Positions 1-9,071 of a stretch of 64,000 nt of DNA are shown piece by piece. A program made the position numbers and the translations under genes. Source of the stretch: Erythrobacter fulvus (GTDB lineage Bacteria; Pseudomonadota; Alphaproteobacteria; Sphingomonadales; Sphingomonadaceae). The DNA is taken from NCBI RefSeq assembly GCF_028595285.1, contig NZ_JAQQXQ010000003.1, forward strand, positions 1 through 64,000, written 5' to 3'. The stretch's first letter is position 1; each line of letters starts with the position of its first letter. The notes beneath the pieces were generated by a model. It ran no database searches, was not told the DNA's origin, and worked only from the letters and a program-made list of their open reading frames with translations.

Positions 1-294
1 GCAACTTATGGAGTGTGCCGAACAAAACTGAAGGTTCGGCGCCACCTACAATCGGCGCCCAGTGTATCAAGCGCACGCCGTGGCCACGTCCCTCTTTATG
101 ACAGGCGACGGCGCCTTCCTTACAGCTGTAACCGCGCATTAAAATTTCATTTGCTGGAATTAGATCGATATATTTGCAAAAAAGTGAAGTGCGAATGAGG
201 TTTTTTTACATAAAAAACATAAAAACGCCATAAATTCAATATAGTTGAGTTCAGAAGAAATAGTCGCAAGCCGTTCAAAGAAGCTCGAGATTTT
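1..294. other. AT-rich stretch without a recognised gene
   Basis: No reading frame here resembles a protein. The second half is visibly AT-rich compared with the rest of the window and contains a short inverted repeat at 200-218 (GTTTTTT, five-base loop, AAAAAAC). It probably carries the promoter of the gene starting at 295, but no convincing -35/-10 pair could be picked out. Confidence 0.5.
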
Positions 295-765
295 ATGTGC
301 AAGCAAATTCAGAAGGATGAGATTTTCGACCATCAATCGGGAATTGATCCAGCAATTGTGAGCGAGGCTGACGGAAGCCTTTTTCAAGGCCTCCACCGGG
401 CGTTAGCAATAGCTGAACAAGCACCAAAAGACTCGGAGTCGCTTAGCGCGCTTGCAGCTTTGGCTCTCGCCTGGCGAAGCAAGATTGATGCGATCTTCGA
501 ATTTGACGGATTCGCAGCCGCGCCGGCATGGGACATCATGCTCGGGCTCTACCAGGCTCACGTCAGCGGCATATCTCTCACACTCGCGGATGTCGTTAAC
601 CTATCGCCGTGTACAGAGCCGACAACGGCGCGCTGGATCTCGGCGCTTGAGAGCATGCAGCTGGTCGAGCGCCAGAAGCCGGCTCCTGGCTCTGCCGAAC
701 CTGTGATTTCCTTAGCCAACCAAGGCTTGCTCAAAACCGAAATGGCGCTGCACTTGCGTCTCTAG
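295..765 (+). CDS. MarR-like winged-helix protein
   Basis: A 156-residue protein whose second half (about residues 80-150) looks like a MarR-type winged helix. It has a helix-rich segment (AWDIMLGLYQ), a recognition-helix-like stretch (TTARWISALESMQLVER) and a short wing before a C-terminal helix. The N-terminal half is helical with no recognisable domain. This fits the small winged-helix DNA-binding proteins common in sphingomonads, so a transcriptional role is inferred. It stands alone between non-coding stretches, in DNA that is less GC-rich than the rest of the window. No target can be named. The ATG at 295 is the only reasonable start; the ribosome-binding site is weak. Confidence 0.65.
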   Translation: MCKQIQKDEIFDHQSGIDPAIVSEADGSLFQGLHRALAIAEQAPKDSESLSALAALALAWRSKIDAIFEFDGFAAAPAWDIMLGLYQAHVSGISLTLADVVNLSPCTEPTTARWISALESMQLVERQKPAPGSAEPVISLANQGLLKTEMALHLRL

Positions 766-1020
766 GCAGGAGATGGTTTGAGCTGCGCGTGCTTGGGATT
801 TCGGCAATGCGCACTCACAATCTTACCCGCGTGCACGAATTCTGGCGATTATGTCTTGCTGTTTCAGCCTTCAAACCTGCCCCCAGTGTATGGGGGTGGG
901 GCAGTGCTCATGCGACCCTCATGTGCTGCCCGAATTCGACAAATGAAAAAGCGCGCTACCTGCATGACGCGCCCTTTCGATGAACCATGGGGACCGCGAA
1001 AGCGCAGAACGGTCAGCTCA

Positions 1021-1344
1021 CTATTCGGCTGCTTCGGCCATTTGTTCAAACCCAGGCGGGTGCATCTCCAACCAATCAGAGACAAGCAGCTCGAGCCGCT
1101 CACCAAGTGATCGTTCGGTTGCATCATCTCGGTTACGCCGGGCCATTTCCAACCTGCGAATGGCAACCGAAATCTGCTCGATCGTTGCAATGTCTTGTGA
1201 GGGCGCCCGCCGCGAACGCATTGTGTCCAAGGTTGAATATACTTTGCCCAGCATTCCAATTGGGATGGGTTCCGCGGCATTGAAATTGCTCAGCAATTCA
1301 AAAACACTATCATATTTTGAAGCCAGATCGTCATGCATGTTCAT
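1021..1344 (-). CDS. Hypothetical small acidic/helical protein
   Basis: A 107-residue protein that I do not recognise. It is predicted to be mostly helical, with a charged middle (MRSRRAP, RRLEMARRNRDD) and an acidic end. No signal peptide or membrane segment is visible. The start ATG at 1344 follows a GGTGAG-like ribosome-binding site; a second ATG two codons in is possible. Codon use is plausible for a real gene, and the flanking DNA has no competing frame that looks better. It could be an accessory-region protein specific to this group of bacteria. Confidence 0.5.
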   Translation of the reverse strand: MNMHDDLASKYDSVFELLSNFNAAEPIPIGMLGKVYSTLDTMRSRRAPSQDIATIEQISVAIRRLEMARRNRDDATERSLGERLELLVSDWLEMHPPGFEQMAEAAE

Positions 1345-1820
1345 ATACTCACCACGTACGGCGATTCAGTTCATCGCATCTGCCTTTGTAAATGAACTCA
1401 GTTAACGATTACTAAAGGCAGCGCCGAACGGTTGCTCCATAGGAAAACGACTATAGCGGCGGCTTAGTCAATCCCAAGCCCGACTGAACCCTGACGGGCC
1501 TCTTGTCGCATCGCCCGCAGCGTTAGCGACCGGCTCCAGTGCCCAACTTGGAGCAGTCACATAGCAAGGCCGCCTTGAAGGCTATTGCCCAAATTGCAGG
1601 ACACGTCTGCGGCAAGCCCAACATATAATGACTTGGCGTCGGATTCTGGGCGTTCGCTGCTGAAGACGCGTAGGCGATGCTTGACCGGCTTCTCGCCTGT
1701 TACGGCATCTTTTCGGTTAAAGACGCGGGTCATCTTTTCGTTAGGGCCTTCCCCTAATGCGCCTTAGGGGCCCATCAACGCGCGTTCGCCGAGTGACAAA
1801 TCAACACAGAGCGAGTCACG
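1345..1820. other. Intergenic region, no gene seen
   Basis: No convincing coding frame. Close to its right end lies a pair of overlapping, mutually exclusive short stems (listed separately) about 50 bases before the PilZ gene. The left part is the upstream region of the minus-strand gene at 1021-1344. Confidence 0.5.
1741..1770 (+). promoter_or_regulatory. Two mutually exclusive hairpins upstream of the PilZ gene
   Basis: TTAGGG at 1741-1746 can pair with CCCTAA at 1752-1757. The same CCCCTAA (1751-1757) can instead pair with TTAGGGG (1764-1770). Only one stem can form at a time. They sit 50 bases before the PilZ start and could be an attenuator-like leader or a protein-binding site. No T-run follows. 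Confidence 0.35.
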
Positions 1821-2330
1821 ATGTCGATCCCCGCTATAATGATCTTAGAGAAGCCGGCTGAGCGCCGCCGAGAGGAGCGTTGGCGGGTATGCTTTGGAGC
1901 ACGCCGGCTTGACGCTAGACCTCATGCGCAAGCGCTCACCGTAATTGACCTTTCCGCGTCCGGCCTTCTGATCAAGGTAGACCAGATATTGCCGGTCGGC
2001 ACATGCATGATCGTCGAATTGCCCAATAGCGTTTCGAAGATATGCAGGACAGTCTGGAACAGTGGCAATTATCATGGTGCACAGTTTTCAGAGCCGCTCA
2101 GCACCGCCGAACTTGAAAGTTTGCTTTCGCCGCCGCCCACCATTTGGCCCTTGACCTTAGAACTGGACGAAGCGACCGATCTCGGCTCCCTTCCTCAGGA
2201 AGAGCCCGATCATGATGCAGATGACAATAGCGAGCCCCTTTCACAGACTGCCAGCGCTTGGCTCATTGCCGGTGCCACGGCCATCCTCTGGGCACTGCTT
2301 GGTTTTGGGGCGTGGGCAGCGGCAGCGTAG
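1821..2330 (+). CDS. PilZ-domain protein with C-terminal membrane helix
   Basis: A 169-residue protein. Residues about 12-100 form a PilZ domain: an arginine cluster (ERRREER, the RxxxR part of the c-di-GMP site) followed by the DxSxxG motif (DLSASG). A long acidic linker (residues about 110-142) leads to a C-terminal hydrophobic segment (SAWLIAGATAILWALLGFGAW) that should anchor it in the inner membrane by its tail. PilZ domains bind cyclic di-GMP, and the next gene downstream encodes a GGDEF-EAL protein that could make or break this messenger; a functional link is inferred. The two genes are 235 bases apart, so they are probably not one tight operon. Target process unknown. Confidence 0.82.
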   Translation: MSIPAIMILEKPAERRREERWRVCFGARRLDARPHAQALTVIDLSASGLLIKVDQILPVGTCMIVELPNSVSKICRTVWNSGNYHGAQFSEPLSTAELESLLSPPPTIWPLTLELDEATDLGSLPQEEPDHDADDNSEPLSQTASAWLIAGATAILWALLGFGAWAAAA

Positions 2331-2478
2331 GATCGTTCGGTCTCAGTGTTAGGCTAACTCTAAGACAGTTTCGAAAGGCAAACTCCGTGCGGTCGCTAGA
2401 AGAGGCCAGTATCGGCAGGCAAATCTGCAATCCCTCGCGGCCGCCAATTTTTGGACAACGAAAGCTGCGCTTAACCCA

Positions 2479-2510
2479 TTTACGGTAGTCTCGACTACGC
2501 TACCGGTAAA
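2479..2510. repeat. Nested inverted repeat upstream of the GGDEF-EAL gene
   Basis: Outer arms TTTACGGTAG (2479-2488) and CTACCGGTAAA (2500-2510) pair with one bulged base. An inner palindrome GTAGTC-TC-GACTAC (2485-2498) overlaps them. It lies about 55 bases before the GTG start at 2566, so it could be a regulator site or an RNA stem; no T-run makes it a clear terminator for the PilZ gene. Confidence 0.45.
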
Positions 2511-2565
2511 CGACGAGCCAACCCATTAACGCATTTTTTGCTGCAACCGACCTACCGCTAGCCGC

Positions 2566-4524
2566 GTGTTTCAAGCGCTCTCATATCTCATTCCTGCTCA
2601 ATCATCCTGCGAGCTCCGCGAGCAGGCGGTAACGAATTTCAGGAGCCTTCGACAGCAAATTCCCCTGCTCTACGCTGTGGCTCTTGTAAACCTTGTCGGT
2701 CTTCATGTTGCGACTGGGGGCGAAGAACTGGTTCTATTTTCGCCAGTCAGCCTTCTCACTGCCTTACTGTCGTGGAGAATGATTGTTTGGCTGTTTTTCC
2801 AGCGAGACTCCGATGATTTGGATGTAATTTCTGCCGAATTGGTCAAGATGGTGGCGCTGACCGTGCTTGTGTGCGTCGGTTTTTCGATTTGGACACAGGT
2901 GCTCATTTCCAAGCACCCTAACGAGACAATGGGGATTCTGTTGTTCACCATTTTGGCCGCGTTGGGCGCTGCCTACGGCCTCAGCAGTTTTCCGCGAGCT
3001 GCGATCTTGCCCCTCGCCATCCTGGGCCTTCCGATGGCGATCCGACTCCTATTTATGAGCAACGCAACAACCAGCGGGATCGGCATCAGCCTGTTGCTGG
3101 TGATCTTATTGCTGATGCGCCTGCTGCACACCCATAGCCTAGCATTATCGGAGCTGGTGACCAGCAGGCTGGCTGTTGCAAAGGAGCATAATCGCGCGAT
3201 TTCTGCAGAGGTTGCTGCCCTTAAAAGAGCCGACCAAGATGCGCTAACCGGACTGGCAAACCGCGCAAAAATTTTCCGCGAAATGCAATCCCATATGTCT
3301 CAAGGGCCGTCATCAGGGGGAGGCAGCGTTGTCGCAATCTGCGATCTCGACGGCTTTAAGGCTGCCAACGACACGTTCGGTCATGCCGCCGGAGATGCGA
3401 TCCTCCAGGCTTTTGCGACACGTTTGTCAGAGGCGTTCAGCGACAAGGCCATTGTTGCGCGGACTGGTGGCGATGAGTTTGCCGTATTCTGGCGCGACGG
3501 CTTGGCCAAGCAGGAAATCGCCGAGATAGGATACAAGATTTGCGCCATGGCCAGCACTCCGATCGAGTGGGAGGGTAAAAGCCTGAATATCGGGGCCTCT
3601 TGCGGCATGACTGAGGCGGGTCCGATTTGCTCTTCGGTGAGCGAATTTCTCCGTCAGGCAGATTCGGCACTGTATCGCGCGAAGGCATCAGGAAGAGGTG
3701 TTTGGCGGCTATACGACCGAAAGATGCTTGCCTTGGACAAGCACCGTGCAGCGCTAGAAAAAATGCTCGTGGATCGCAAGGCGCAAATGGAGATGACTGT
3801 CCAGTTCCAGCCAATCATTTGCCTAGCATCAGGGCAAGTGGTGTGTTGTGAAGCCTTGGCGCGATGGAACAACGAGGAACTGGGCATCATCCCTCCTTGT
3901 GACTTCATTTCCGTTGCAGAGCAGCTCGGTGTCATTGAGGGCCTCAACGAAGTCTTGCTGCAAAAGGCCATAACCGCTGTAAGGCCATGGCCATCGGAGT
4001 TGAGGCTTTCGTTCAATCTGAGCGCCATACAAGTCAGTCAGGAGGGCTCTGCTGCCAGATTATTGGACCTGCTAGAGAAAAGCAGTTTCTCTCCGTATTC
4101 AGTTCAATTTGAGGTAACCGAAACCGCTTTTCTTGCTGATACGGCACGGGCACGGCGTGAATTACAGAAGCTAAAGGACGCCGGCTGCATAATTGCGTTG
4201 GATGATTTTGGTGCTGGCTATGCGTCAGTTTCATATCTGCGCGACTTGGTGTTTGATGTGGTTAAGCTCGACGGTTCCCTCACAACCGATATTCAACATT
4301 GCGAACGTTCCCGTCGCATCCTTCTTGGACTGATTGAACTTTGCCATGCCAGCGGCGCTAAATGTGTCGCAGAGCACGTCGAAACCAAAGAGCAGTTGTC
4401 CCTGATACGGGCCATGGGGTGCGATTTCGCGCAAGGTTACCACGTCGGGCGCCCGGCGTCTGGAATAACCATCTTTGGAATGGCTCCCGATTGCACGGCT
4501 CTGCCCACGCGGCAGGCCGGGTAA
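2566..4524 (+). CDS. Membrane-bound GGDEF-EAL protein (c-di-GMP turnover)
   Basis: A 652-residue protein. Residues about 25-195 contain several hydrophobic segments and form a membrane sensor part of no recognised family. A GGDEF domain follows with the intact GGDEF motif at residues 301-305. The product-inhibition site (RxxD just before it) seems lost, since the stretch reads AFSD. The EAL domain starts with EAL at 429-431 and keeps the other metal and catalytic positions (FNLS, EVTE, DDFGAGY, KLDGS, AEHVE). Both domains could be active, so the net direction of cyclic di-GMP turnover cannot be told. The start is a GTG at 2566 with a poor ribosome-binding site; a later start is possible. It lies downstream of a PilZ gene on the same strand. 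Confidence 0.88.
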   Translation: MFQALSYLIPAQSSCELREQAVTNFRSLRQQIPLLYAVALVNLVGLHVATGGEELVLFSPVSLLTALLSWRMIVWLFFQRDSDDLDVISAELVKMVALTVLVCVGFSIWTQVLISKHPNETMGILLFTILAALGAAYGLSSFPRAAILPLAILGLPMAIRLLFMSNATTSGIGISLLLVILLLMRLLHTHSLALSELVTSRLAVAKEHNRAISAEVAALKRADQDALTGLANRAKIFREMQSHMSQGPSSGGGSVVAICDLDGFKAANDTFGHAAGDAILQAFATRLSEAFSDKAIVARTGGDEFAVFWRDGLAKQEIAEIGYKICAMASTPIEWEGKSLNIGASCGMTEAGPICSSVSEFLRQADSALYRAKASGRGVWRLYDRKMLALDKHRAALEKMLVDRKAQMEMTVQFQPIICLASGQVVCCEALARWNNEELGIIPPCDFISVAEQLGVIEGLNEVLLQKAITAVRPWPSELRLSFNLSAIQVSQEGSAARLLDLLEKSSFSPYSVQFEVTETAFLADTARARRELQKLKDAGCIIALDDFGAGYASVSYLRDLVFDVVKLDGSLTTDIQHCERSRRILLGLIELCHASGAKCVAEHVETKEQLSLIRAMGCDFAQGYHVGRPASGITIFGMAPDCTALPTRQAG

Positions 4525-5093
4525 CCTTCGGTCGGCGACTGCTGTGTCGCGAAAACAAACTGTAGATGCAAGTTTGAGAAAGAAACCGGTCAGATTCTTG
4601 AGTGTGGCGGCAATGAAGGGCGAAACCCGAACGACGACCATTGCGGAAGGAACCCCGTGATAGCCGCCGTGCGCAACACGACGCTCGTAATGTCGTCTTC
4701 TGGTAAAGCCGGTCATACACCATACCATTTGTGAAGGGCAGCAAAGTCCCAGATCCAGTCGTTGATCACCTTTGCACATTTGCCCGCTTTCAAGCGATCA
4801 TGAGGTGGTTCGCAGAGACCGAAATGAGAGCGCAAAGCTGCCATGAGTGAGAGACCTTTCACGTTCCGACTGTGAGCACCGCCAGCCACCTGCCGCACAT
4901 TTCGCTGCTTGCAGCGCCTGCGCCAATGGCCGCACCTGCGAGATGACTCGCTATCGAAATGCCCCGAGCGCCCCTTGGGCTGGCGCGATCATCGCTGGGG
5001 TATTCGCCTAAGCACGGTTGCCACTTCGTCCAACCTGCATCAATGTCCTTCGACCGGATGCGAGGGGAAGCTCCGGATAAAGGAGAACCGGCG
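4525..5093. other. Long intergenic region, no supported gene
   Basis: 569 bases between the GGDEF-EAL gene and the molybdenum enzyme. A minus-strand frame at 4713-4898 gives a 61-residue peptide with tryptophans but no recognisable family; it may be a gene remnant. Base composition shifts here from the AT-richer left flank to the GC-rich block. The right end carries the leader of the oxidoreductase gene, including AAGGAG just before 5094. Confidence 0.45.
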
Positions 5094-7475
5094 ATGTTGA
5101 TGCGCGATCTCGGGATCATTCCAGCACGAAAGGCCGATTCGGCGGGCGAGGAGCCGAGCCCGATCGTCAATTTGAGCCGACGCGCCTTCGTCGGCGGAGC
5201 GGGTCTATTTGTGCTCGGCGTGACGCTGGCGGGCTGTTCCAGCTATGTCGAACCCGAAATCGATGCCGACGCTTTCAATTTGCCCGAGCCCGGCGCGAGC
5301 CCGCTGACGGACGTCAAGGGCGGCGATGCGACCCCTGCCCTCTGGATCGCGATCGAGCGCGACGGCACGGTGAAGATCACCTGCCACCGCTCGGAAATGG
5401 GCCAGCAAACCTGGACGGCGATGGCGCAGATCGTCGCCGACGAGCTTGAGGCCGACTGGGACAAGGTCGAGATTGTCCAGGCCGAAGGGCATGAGCGTTA
5501 CGGTGACCAGAACACCGACGGTTCGCGTTCCGTGCGCTTCAATTTCCACCGCCTGCGTGTGGCAGGCGCGGCGATGCGCCAGATGCTGGTCGCCGCAGCG
5601 GCGCTTTACTGGAAACTTCCGGCCGAACAATGTTCCGCCACGGGCGGGATCGTCAGCAACACGCAGAATGACGAGACGCTGTCCTACGGCAATCTCGCCG
5701 AACTCGCCGGCAAGCTCGAAATCCCGGCTGAAGCCGACATCACGCTCAAGACCCCGAAGGAATGGCGCTACATCAATGCCGAGATTCCCTCGCTGACAGT
5801 GCCGCGCATCGTCAGGGGCGAAGGCACATTCGGGATCGACGTCAATCGGCCCGGCATGGTCTACGCGGTCATCGCCCGCCCGCCGCAGCTGTTCGGGCGG
5901 GTGGCGAGCTTCGATGATGAAAAGGCAGTCGCGGTCCCGGGTGTAATCGGCACCGTTCGCTTGCCCGATGCCAAGCCGCCCGCGCTGTTCCAGCCGCTCG
6001 GCGGCGTCGCTGTGGTGGCGCGCGACACGTGGGCCGCGATCGAAGGACGCCGCGCGCTCCAGATTGCTTGGGCGACCGGACCCAATGCGGGCTATGATTC
6101 CGATAGTTATGCCGAACAGCTCAAGGCCACAGCCCGCCGCAGCGGCAAGGTGCGCCGGACGCGCGGCGATGTCCCGGCGGCGCTGGCAGCGGCAAAGACA
6201 CGGGTCTCGGCCGAATATTACGCCCCGCATCTGGGCCAGACACCGATGGAGCCTCCCAGTGCGACCGCCGAATGGGACGGCGACCGGCTCGAATGCTGGG
6301 CATGCGTGCAGGATCCGCAGAGCACGCGGGCAACCCTCGCCGAGGCGCTCGGCATCGACAAGGAGAACATCAAGGTCACTCCCACCTGGCTGGGCGGGGC
6401 CTTCGGGCGCAAGTCGAAGCCCGACTTCGTGGTCGAGGCGGCGCTGATCGCGCGCGAGGTGGGAAAGCCTGTCAAGGTGACCTGGACCCGCGAGGACGAT
6501 ATCCAGCACGGTTATTACCACTCCGTCAGCGCGCAATATTGCGAAGGCGGTCTCGACGCGGACGGCAAGTGCACCGCGTGGCTGCACCGCACCGTCTTCC
6601 CGCCGATCTCCTCGACCTTCGACAATACGGTGAACGAGCCGAGCGATGGCGAGATGGGCATGGGGGCAACCGATGTGCCGTTCGCAACGCCCAATCTCAG
6701 AGTCGAATCCGGCGATGCCAAAGGCCATGTGCGGATCGGCTGGCTGCGTTCGGTTGCCAATATCTACCACGCCTTTGCGGTGCAGAGTTTCGCCGCCGAG
6801 CTCGCCCATGCGGCCGGGCGCGACCAGAAGGACTATTTGCTCGAACTGATCGGGCCGCCGCGCAAGATCGACCCTGAAACCGAAGGCGCGAAATACGGCA
6901 ATTACGGTGCCTCGCTCGATGAATATCCGATCGATACGGGCCGCTTGCGGAACGTCGTCGAAAAGGCCGCGGCAATGGCCGAATGGGGACGAAAACTGCC
7001 CGCCGGGCGCGGCCTCGGGATCGCGGTCCACCGCTCGTTCCTCAGCTACATTGCCACGGTGATCGAAGTCGCGGTGCGGCCCGACGGCAGCCTCGCCATT
7101 CCCGGCATATGGCTGGCGGTGGATGCCGGCACCGTGGTCAATCCGCGTCATGTCCGCGCGCAGATGGAAGGCGGCACGATCTACGCGTTGTCGAACGCGC
7201 TCTATGGCGCGATCACGGCGAAGGATGGCGCGATTGTGCAGGACAATTTCCCCAGCTGGCGTCTGATGCGGATGAGCGAGGCCCCGCGCGCGTTCGAGGT
7301 GGAGATCATCGCTTCCGACGCGCCGCCAGGCGGGGTTGGCGAGCCTGCCTCGCCGCCCGCAGCGCCGGCGCTTGCCAATGCCATTTTCGCCGCCACCGGA
7401 CACCGCCTGCGCACCCTGCCGTTGATCGGGGCAGAGGGAAGCAAGCTCAAGCTGCCTGCAAAGCAAAGCGCGTAG
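5094..7475 (+). CDS. Molybdenum hydroxylase large subunit, Tat-exported (IorB/aldehyde dehydrogenase type)
   Basis: A 793-residue molybdopterin-binding subunit of the xanthine dehydrogenase family, of the isoquinoline 1-oxidoreductase beta type. A twin-arginine signal is visible near residues 27-48 (SRRAFVGG, then a hydrophobic stretch ending LAGC), so it is exported folded and may also be lipidated at that Cys. Two molybdopterin-binding halves follow; GGAFGRK lies near the middle and the GVGE motif with the catalytic Glu near the C-terminus. The start at 5094 has AAGGAG a few bases upstream; an upstream start at 4959 would bury the Tat signal. The small [2Fe-2S] subunit follows 15 bases later. 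The usual cytochrome c partner is not in the window. The substrate (aldehyde or N-heterocycle) cannot be told. Confidence 0.88.
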   Translation: MLMRDLGIIPARKADSAGEEPSPIVNLSRRAFVGGAGLFVLGVTLAGCSSYVEPEIDADAFNLPEPGASPLTDVKGGDATPALWIAIERDGTVKITCHRSEMGQQTWTAMAQIVADELEADWDKVEIVQAEGHERYGDQNTDGSRSVRFNFHRLRVAGAAMRQMLVAAAALYWKLPAEQCSATGGIVSNTQNDETLSYGNLAELAGKLEIPAEADITLKTPKEWRYINAEIPSLTVPRIVRGEGTFGIDVNRPGMVYAVIARPPQLFGRVASFDDEKAVAVPGVIGTVRLPDAKPPALFQPLGGVAVVARDTWAAIEGRRALQIAWATGPNAGYDSDSYAEQLKATARRSGKVRRTRGDVPAALAAAKTRVSAEYYAPHLGQTPMEPPSATAEWDGDRLECWACVQDPQSTRATLAEALGIDKENIKVTPTWLGGAFGRKSKPDFVVEAALIAREVGKPVKVTWTREDDIQHGYYHSVSAQYCEGGLDADGKCTAWLHRTVFPPISSTFDNTVNEPSDGEMGMGATDVPFATPNLRVESGDAKGHVRIGWLRSVANIYHAFAVQSFAAELAHAAGRDQKDYLLELIGPPRKIDPETEGAKYGNYGASLDEYPIDTGRLRNVVEKAAAMAEWGRKLPAGRGLGIAVHRSFLSYIATVIEVAVRPDGSLAIPGIWLAVDAGTVVNPRHVRAQMEGGTIYALSNALYGAITAKDGAIVQDNFPSWRLMRMSEAPRAFEVEIIASDAPPGGVGEPASPPAAPALANAIFAATGHRLRTLPLIGAEGSKLKLPAKQSA

Positions 7476-7490
7476 AACAAGGAAGCGAAC

Positions 7491-7946
7491 ATGGCCATTA
7501 CCCTCAAGATCAACGGGAAATCGGAAACCGTCGACGCCGCCCCCGGCACGCCGCTATTGTGGGTGCTGCGCGATCATCTGCAGATGACAGGAACGAAATT
7601 CGGTTGCGGTGTCGCCCAATGCGGGGCCTGCACCGTTCATGTCGACGGCGAACCGACCCGCGCCTGTGTCACTCCGCATGATGCGCTCGAAGGGGCGGAT
7701 ATCACCACCATCGAGGGCGTTTCAGGCGACGCTGCCGACGCTATCCGCAAGGCATGGGTAGCCAATGACGTGCCCCAATGCGGCTATTGCCAGTCCGGCC
7801 AGATCATGGCGGCGGCCGCGCTGCTGCGCGACAATCCGGCCCCCGACGATGCTGCGATCGACAAGGCGATGAGCGGTAATCTGTGCCGGTGTGCCACCTA
7901 CATGAGCATCCGTCGCGCGATCAAGGAAGCCGCCTCGATGGTCTGA
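7491..7946 (+). CDS. [2Fe-2S] small subunit of the molybdenum hydroxylase (IorA type)
   Basis: A 151-residue ferredoxin-like subunit. The N-terminal plant-type cluster is held by the [13 protein letters not shown] motif (about residues 39-51) plus a later Cys (RACVT). The C-terminal four-helix cluster has CGYCQSGQ (about residues 99-106) and NLCRC (about 131-135). It carries electrons away from the molybdenum site of the neighbouring large subunit. It has no signal peptide of its own, so it should be carried through the Tat system with the large subunit, as known for other enzymes of this family. The two genes are 15 bases apart and surely one operon. Confidence 0.92.
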   Translation: MAITLKINGKSETVDAAPGTPLLWVLRDHLQMTGTKFGCGVAQCGACTVHVDGEPTRACVTPHDALEGADITTIEGVSGDAADAIRKAWVANDVPQCGYCQSGQIMAAAALLRDNPAPDDAAIDKAMSGNLCRCATYMSIRRAIKEAASMV

Positions 7947-8349
7947 CGGTGCCTATCTAGGCATAGCCGTTTTCGCCGACGAGATCGGCCGTGCTGTTGG
8001 TGAAGACGCCACCGCTGGCCCGAACTTGCGGAGCATGATTCGCGCGTGGCCTGAAGGCACAGGGATTGACGCTTTTTTGACGGTCGGCGCGGTTGACCGA
8101 ACGGCCTGCGCGCGGGCACTTTACCCCTATTAGAGGCAGCTGAATTCGAACCGCTTCCCAGCGTGTCGGCTCCAAGGGCTGACGCGTGACATGACTTGTG
8201 CCCGCGTTTCCGGGGAGCGGTCGTTGATGGCGCTCCGGGAATACAAGCCGCGCTTTGGGAGCAGCGCAGTGAGAACTCCGGCGGGCGGGGATGCGACCTG
8301 CTCGCTTGCCGGAGTTCGTCCAAACAATCGGGTCGGGGGACAATGACGT
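7947..8349. other. Intergenic region, possible gene remnant on the minus strand
   Basis: 403 bases with no supported gene. Directly after the [2Fe-2S] gene is a small stem TGCCTA-TC-TAGGCA. On the minus strand a frame ending at 7957 reads like the natural C-terminal end of a protein (GGVFTNSTADLVGENGYA), but its upstream part is not protein-like, so it may be a decayed remnant. The promoter of the next operon must lie at the right end. Confidence 0.35.
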
Positions 8350-8931
8350 ATGACAATGCCAAAACCCAAGCTTGTTCATGTGGTCTACCGCACGCGCCAG
8401 CTTGAAGCGATGCTGCGGTGGTATGCCACCGTGTTCGATGCGAGGATTGTCTACCGCAATCCAGCGCTCGCCTTTCTCACGTTCGACGATGAACACCATC
8501 GCTTCGCTTTCGCCGATCTCGCGGTGATTGCGCCCGATGGCGAGAATACGGCGCAGGCGCCGGTCGGGGTTGATCATATCGCCTACGAAGTGCCCTCTCT
8601 TTCCGCTTTGCTCGCCAGCTGGGAGAGCCTCAAGGACGAAGGCATCGAACCCTATTGGTGCGTCAATCACGGGATGAGCGCTTCGCTCTATTATGCCGAT
8701 CCTGACGGCAACCAGATCGAGTTTTCGGTCGACTGCTTTGCGAGCAAGGCCGAATGTACAGACTACTTCCAGGGCGATGCGATCGGCGCCAACCCGGTCG
8801 GCATCGAATATGATCCCGCCGACTGGCTTGCCCGGATACGTGCCGGGGCGAGCGAAGCGGAATTGCTGGCGATCGATCCTGCCGCTCCGGTCTCTCCCAT
8901 CCGTGGGCGGCTCGAGGCGCTGGCTGTATGA
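8350..8931 (+). CDS. VOC-family (extradiol dioxygenase-like) protein
   Basis: A 193-residue protein of the vicinal oxygen chelate fold with one pair of beta-alpha-beta-beta-beta modules. Candidate metal ligands are visible: His in KLVHVVYRT (near residue 7), His in VDHIAYEV (near residue 77) and Glu in PDGNQIEF (near residue 122). This is the layout of ring-cleavage dioxygenases and glyoxalase-like enzymes. A C-terminal extension of about 50 residues follows. The substrate is unknown. Two ATG codons (8350 and 8356) are possible starts. The stop codon overlaps the ATG of a tiny downstream gene (ATGA), so it heads a translationally coupled operon. Confidence 0.8.
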   Translation: MTMPKPKLVHVVYRTRQLEAMLRWYATVFDARIVYRNPALAFLTFDDEHHRFAFADLAVIAPDGENTAQAPVGVDHIAYEVPSLSALLASWESLKDEGIEPYWCVNHGMSASLYYADPDGNQIEFSVDCFASKAECTDYFQGDAIGANPVGIEYDPADWLARIRAGASEAELLAIDPAAPVSPIRGRLEALAV

Positions 8932-9071
8932 CCGCAGAGGCGGTCGGGATGGGGCAGGAGCGCCGGATCGACCGCTGGTTCACCGGAGGTCTCGTGGTGA
9001 TTGAAGTTGTCTATGCAATCGCCTGGTGGGCCGCGAATGTTGAGCACAGCCTTGGGATTGCGATCATATGA
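8928..9071 (+). CDS. 47-residue membrane protein, translationally coupled
   Basis: A short frame of 47 codons whose ATG overlaps the stop of the VOC gene (ATGA at 8928-8931) and whose own stop overlaps the ATG of the SDR gene (ATATGA at 9066-9071). The peptide has a charged N-terminus (about 17 residues, QERRIDRW) followed by one hydrophobic helix (GGLVVIEVVYAIAWWAA) and a short tail. Overlaps on both sides and this clear topology argue for a real gene, although it matches no family I know. It may be a small membrane partner for the neighbouring enzymes. Confidence 0.6.
   Translation: MTAEAVGMGQERRIDRWFTGGLVVIEVVYAIAWWAANVEHSLGIAII

Noticed and set aside
13..198. Plus-strand frame of 61 codons at the left end
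   Set aside because: Basic, low-complexity composition without any domain; no neighbouring signal supports translation.
4713..4898. Small minus-strand frame with several Trp residues
   Set aside because: No family recognised and no ribosome-binding site; could be a remnant but cannot be supported as a gene or IS piece.
5205..7466. A 753-codon open frame on the minus strand
   Set aside because: It lies opposite the molybdenum hydroxylase large subunit, is rich in Arg/Gly/His as expected for an antisense frame of a GC-rich gene, and shows no domain. The plus-strand gene has full motifs.
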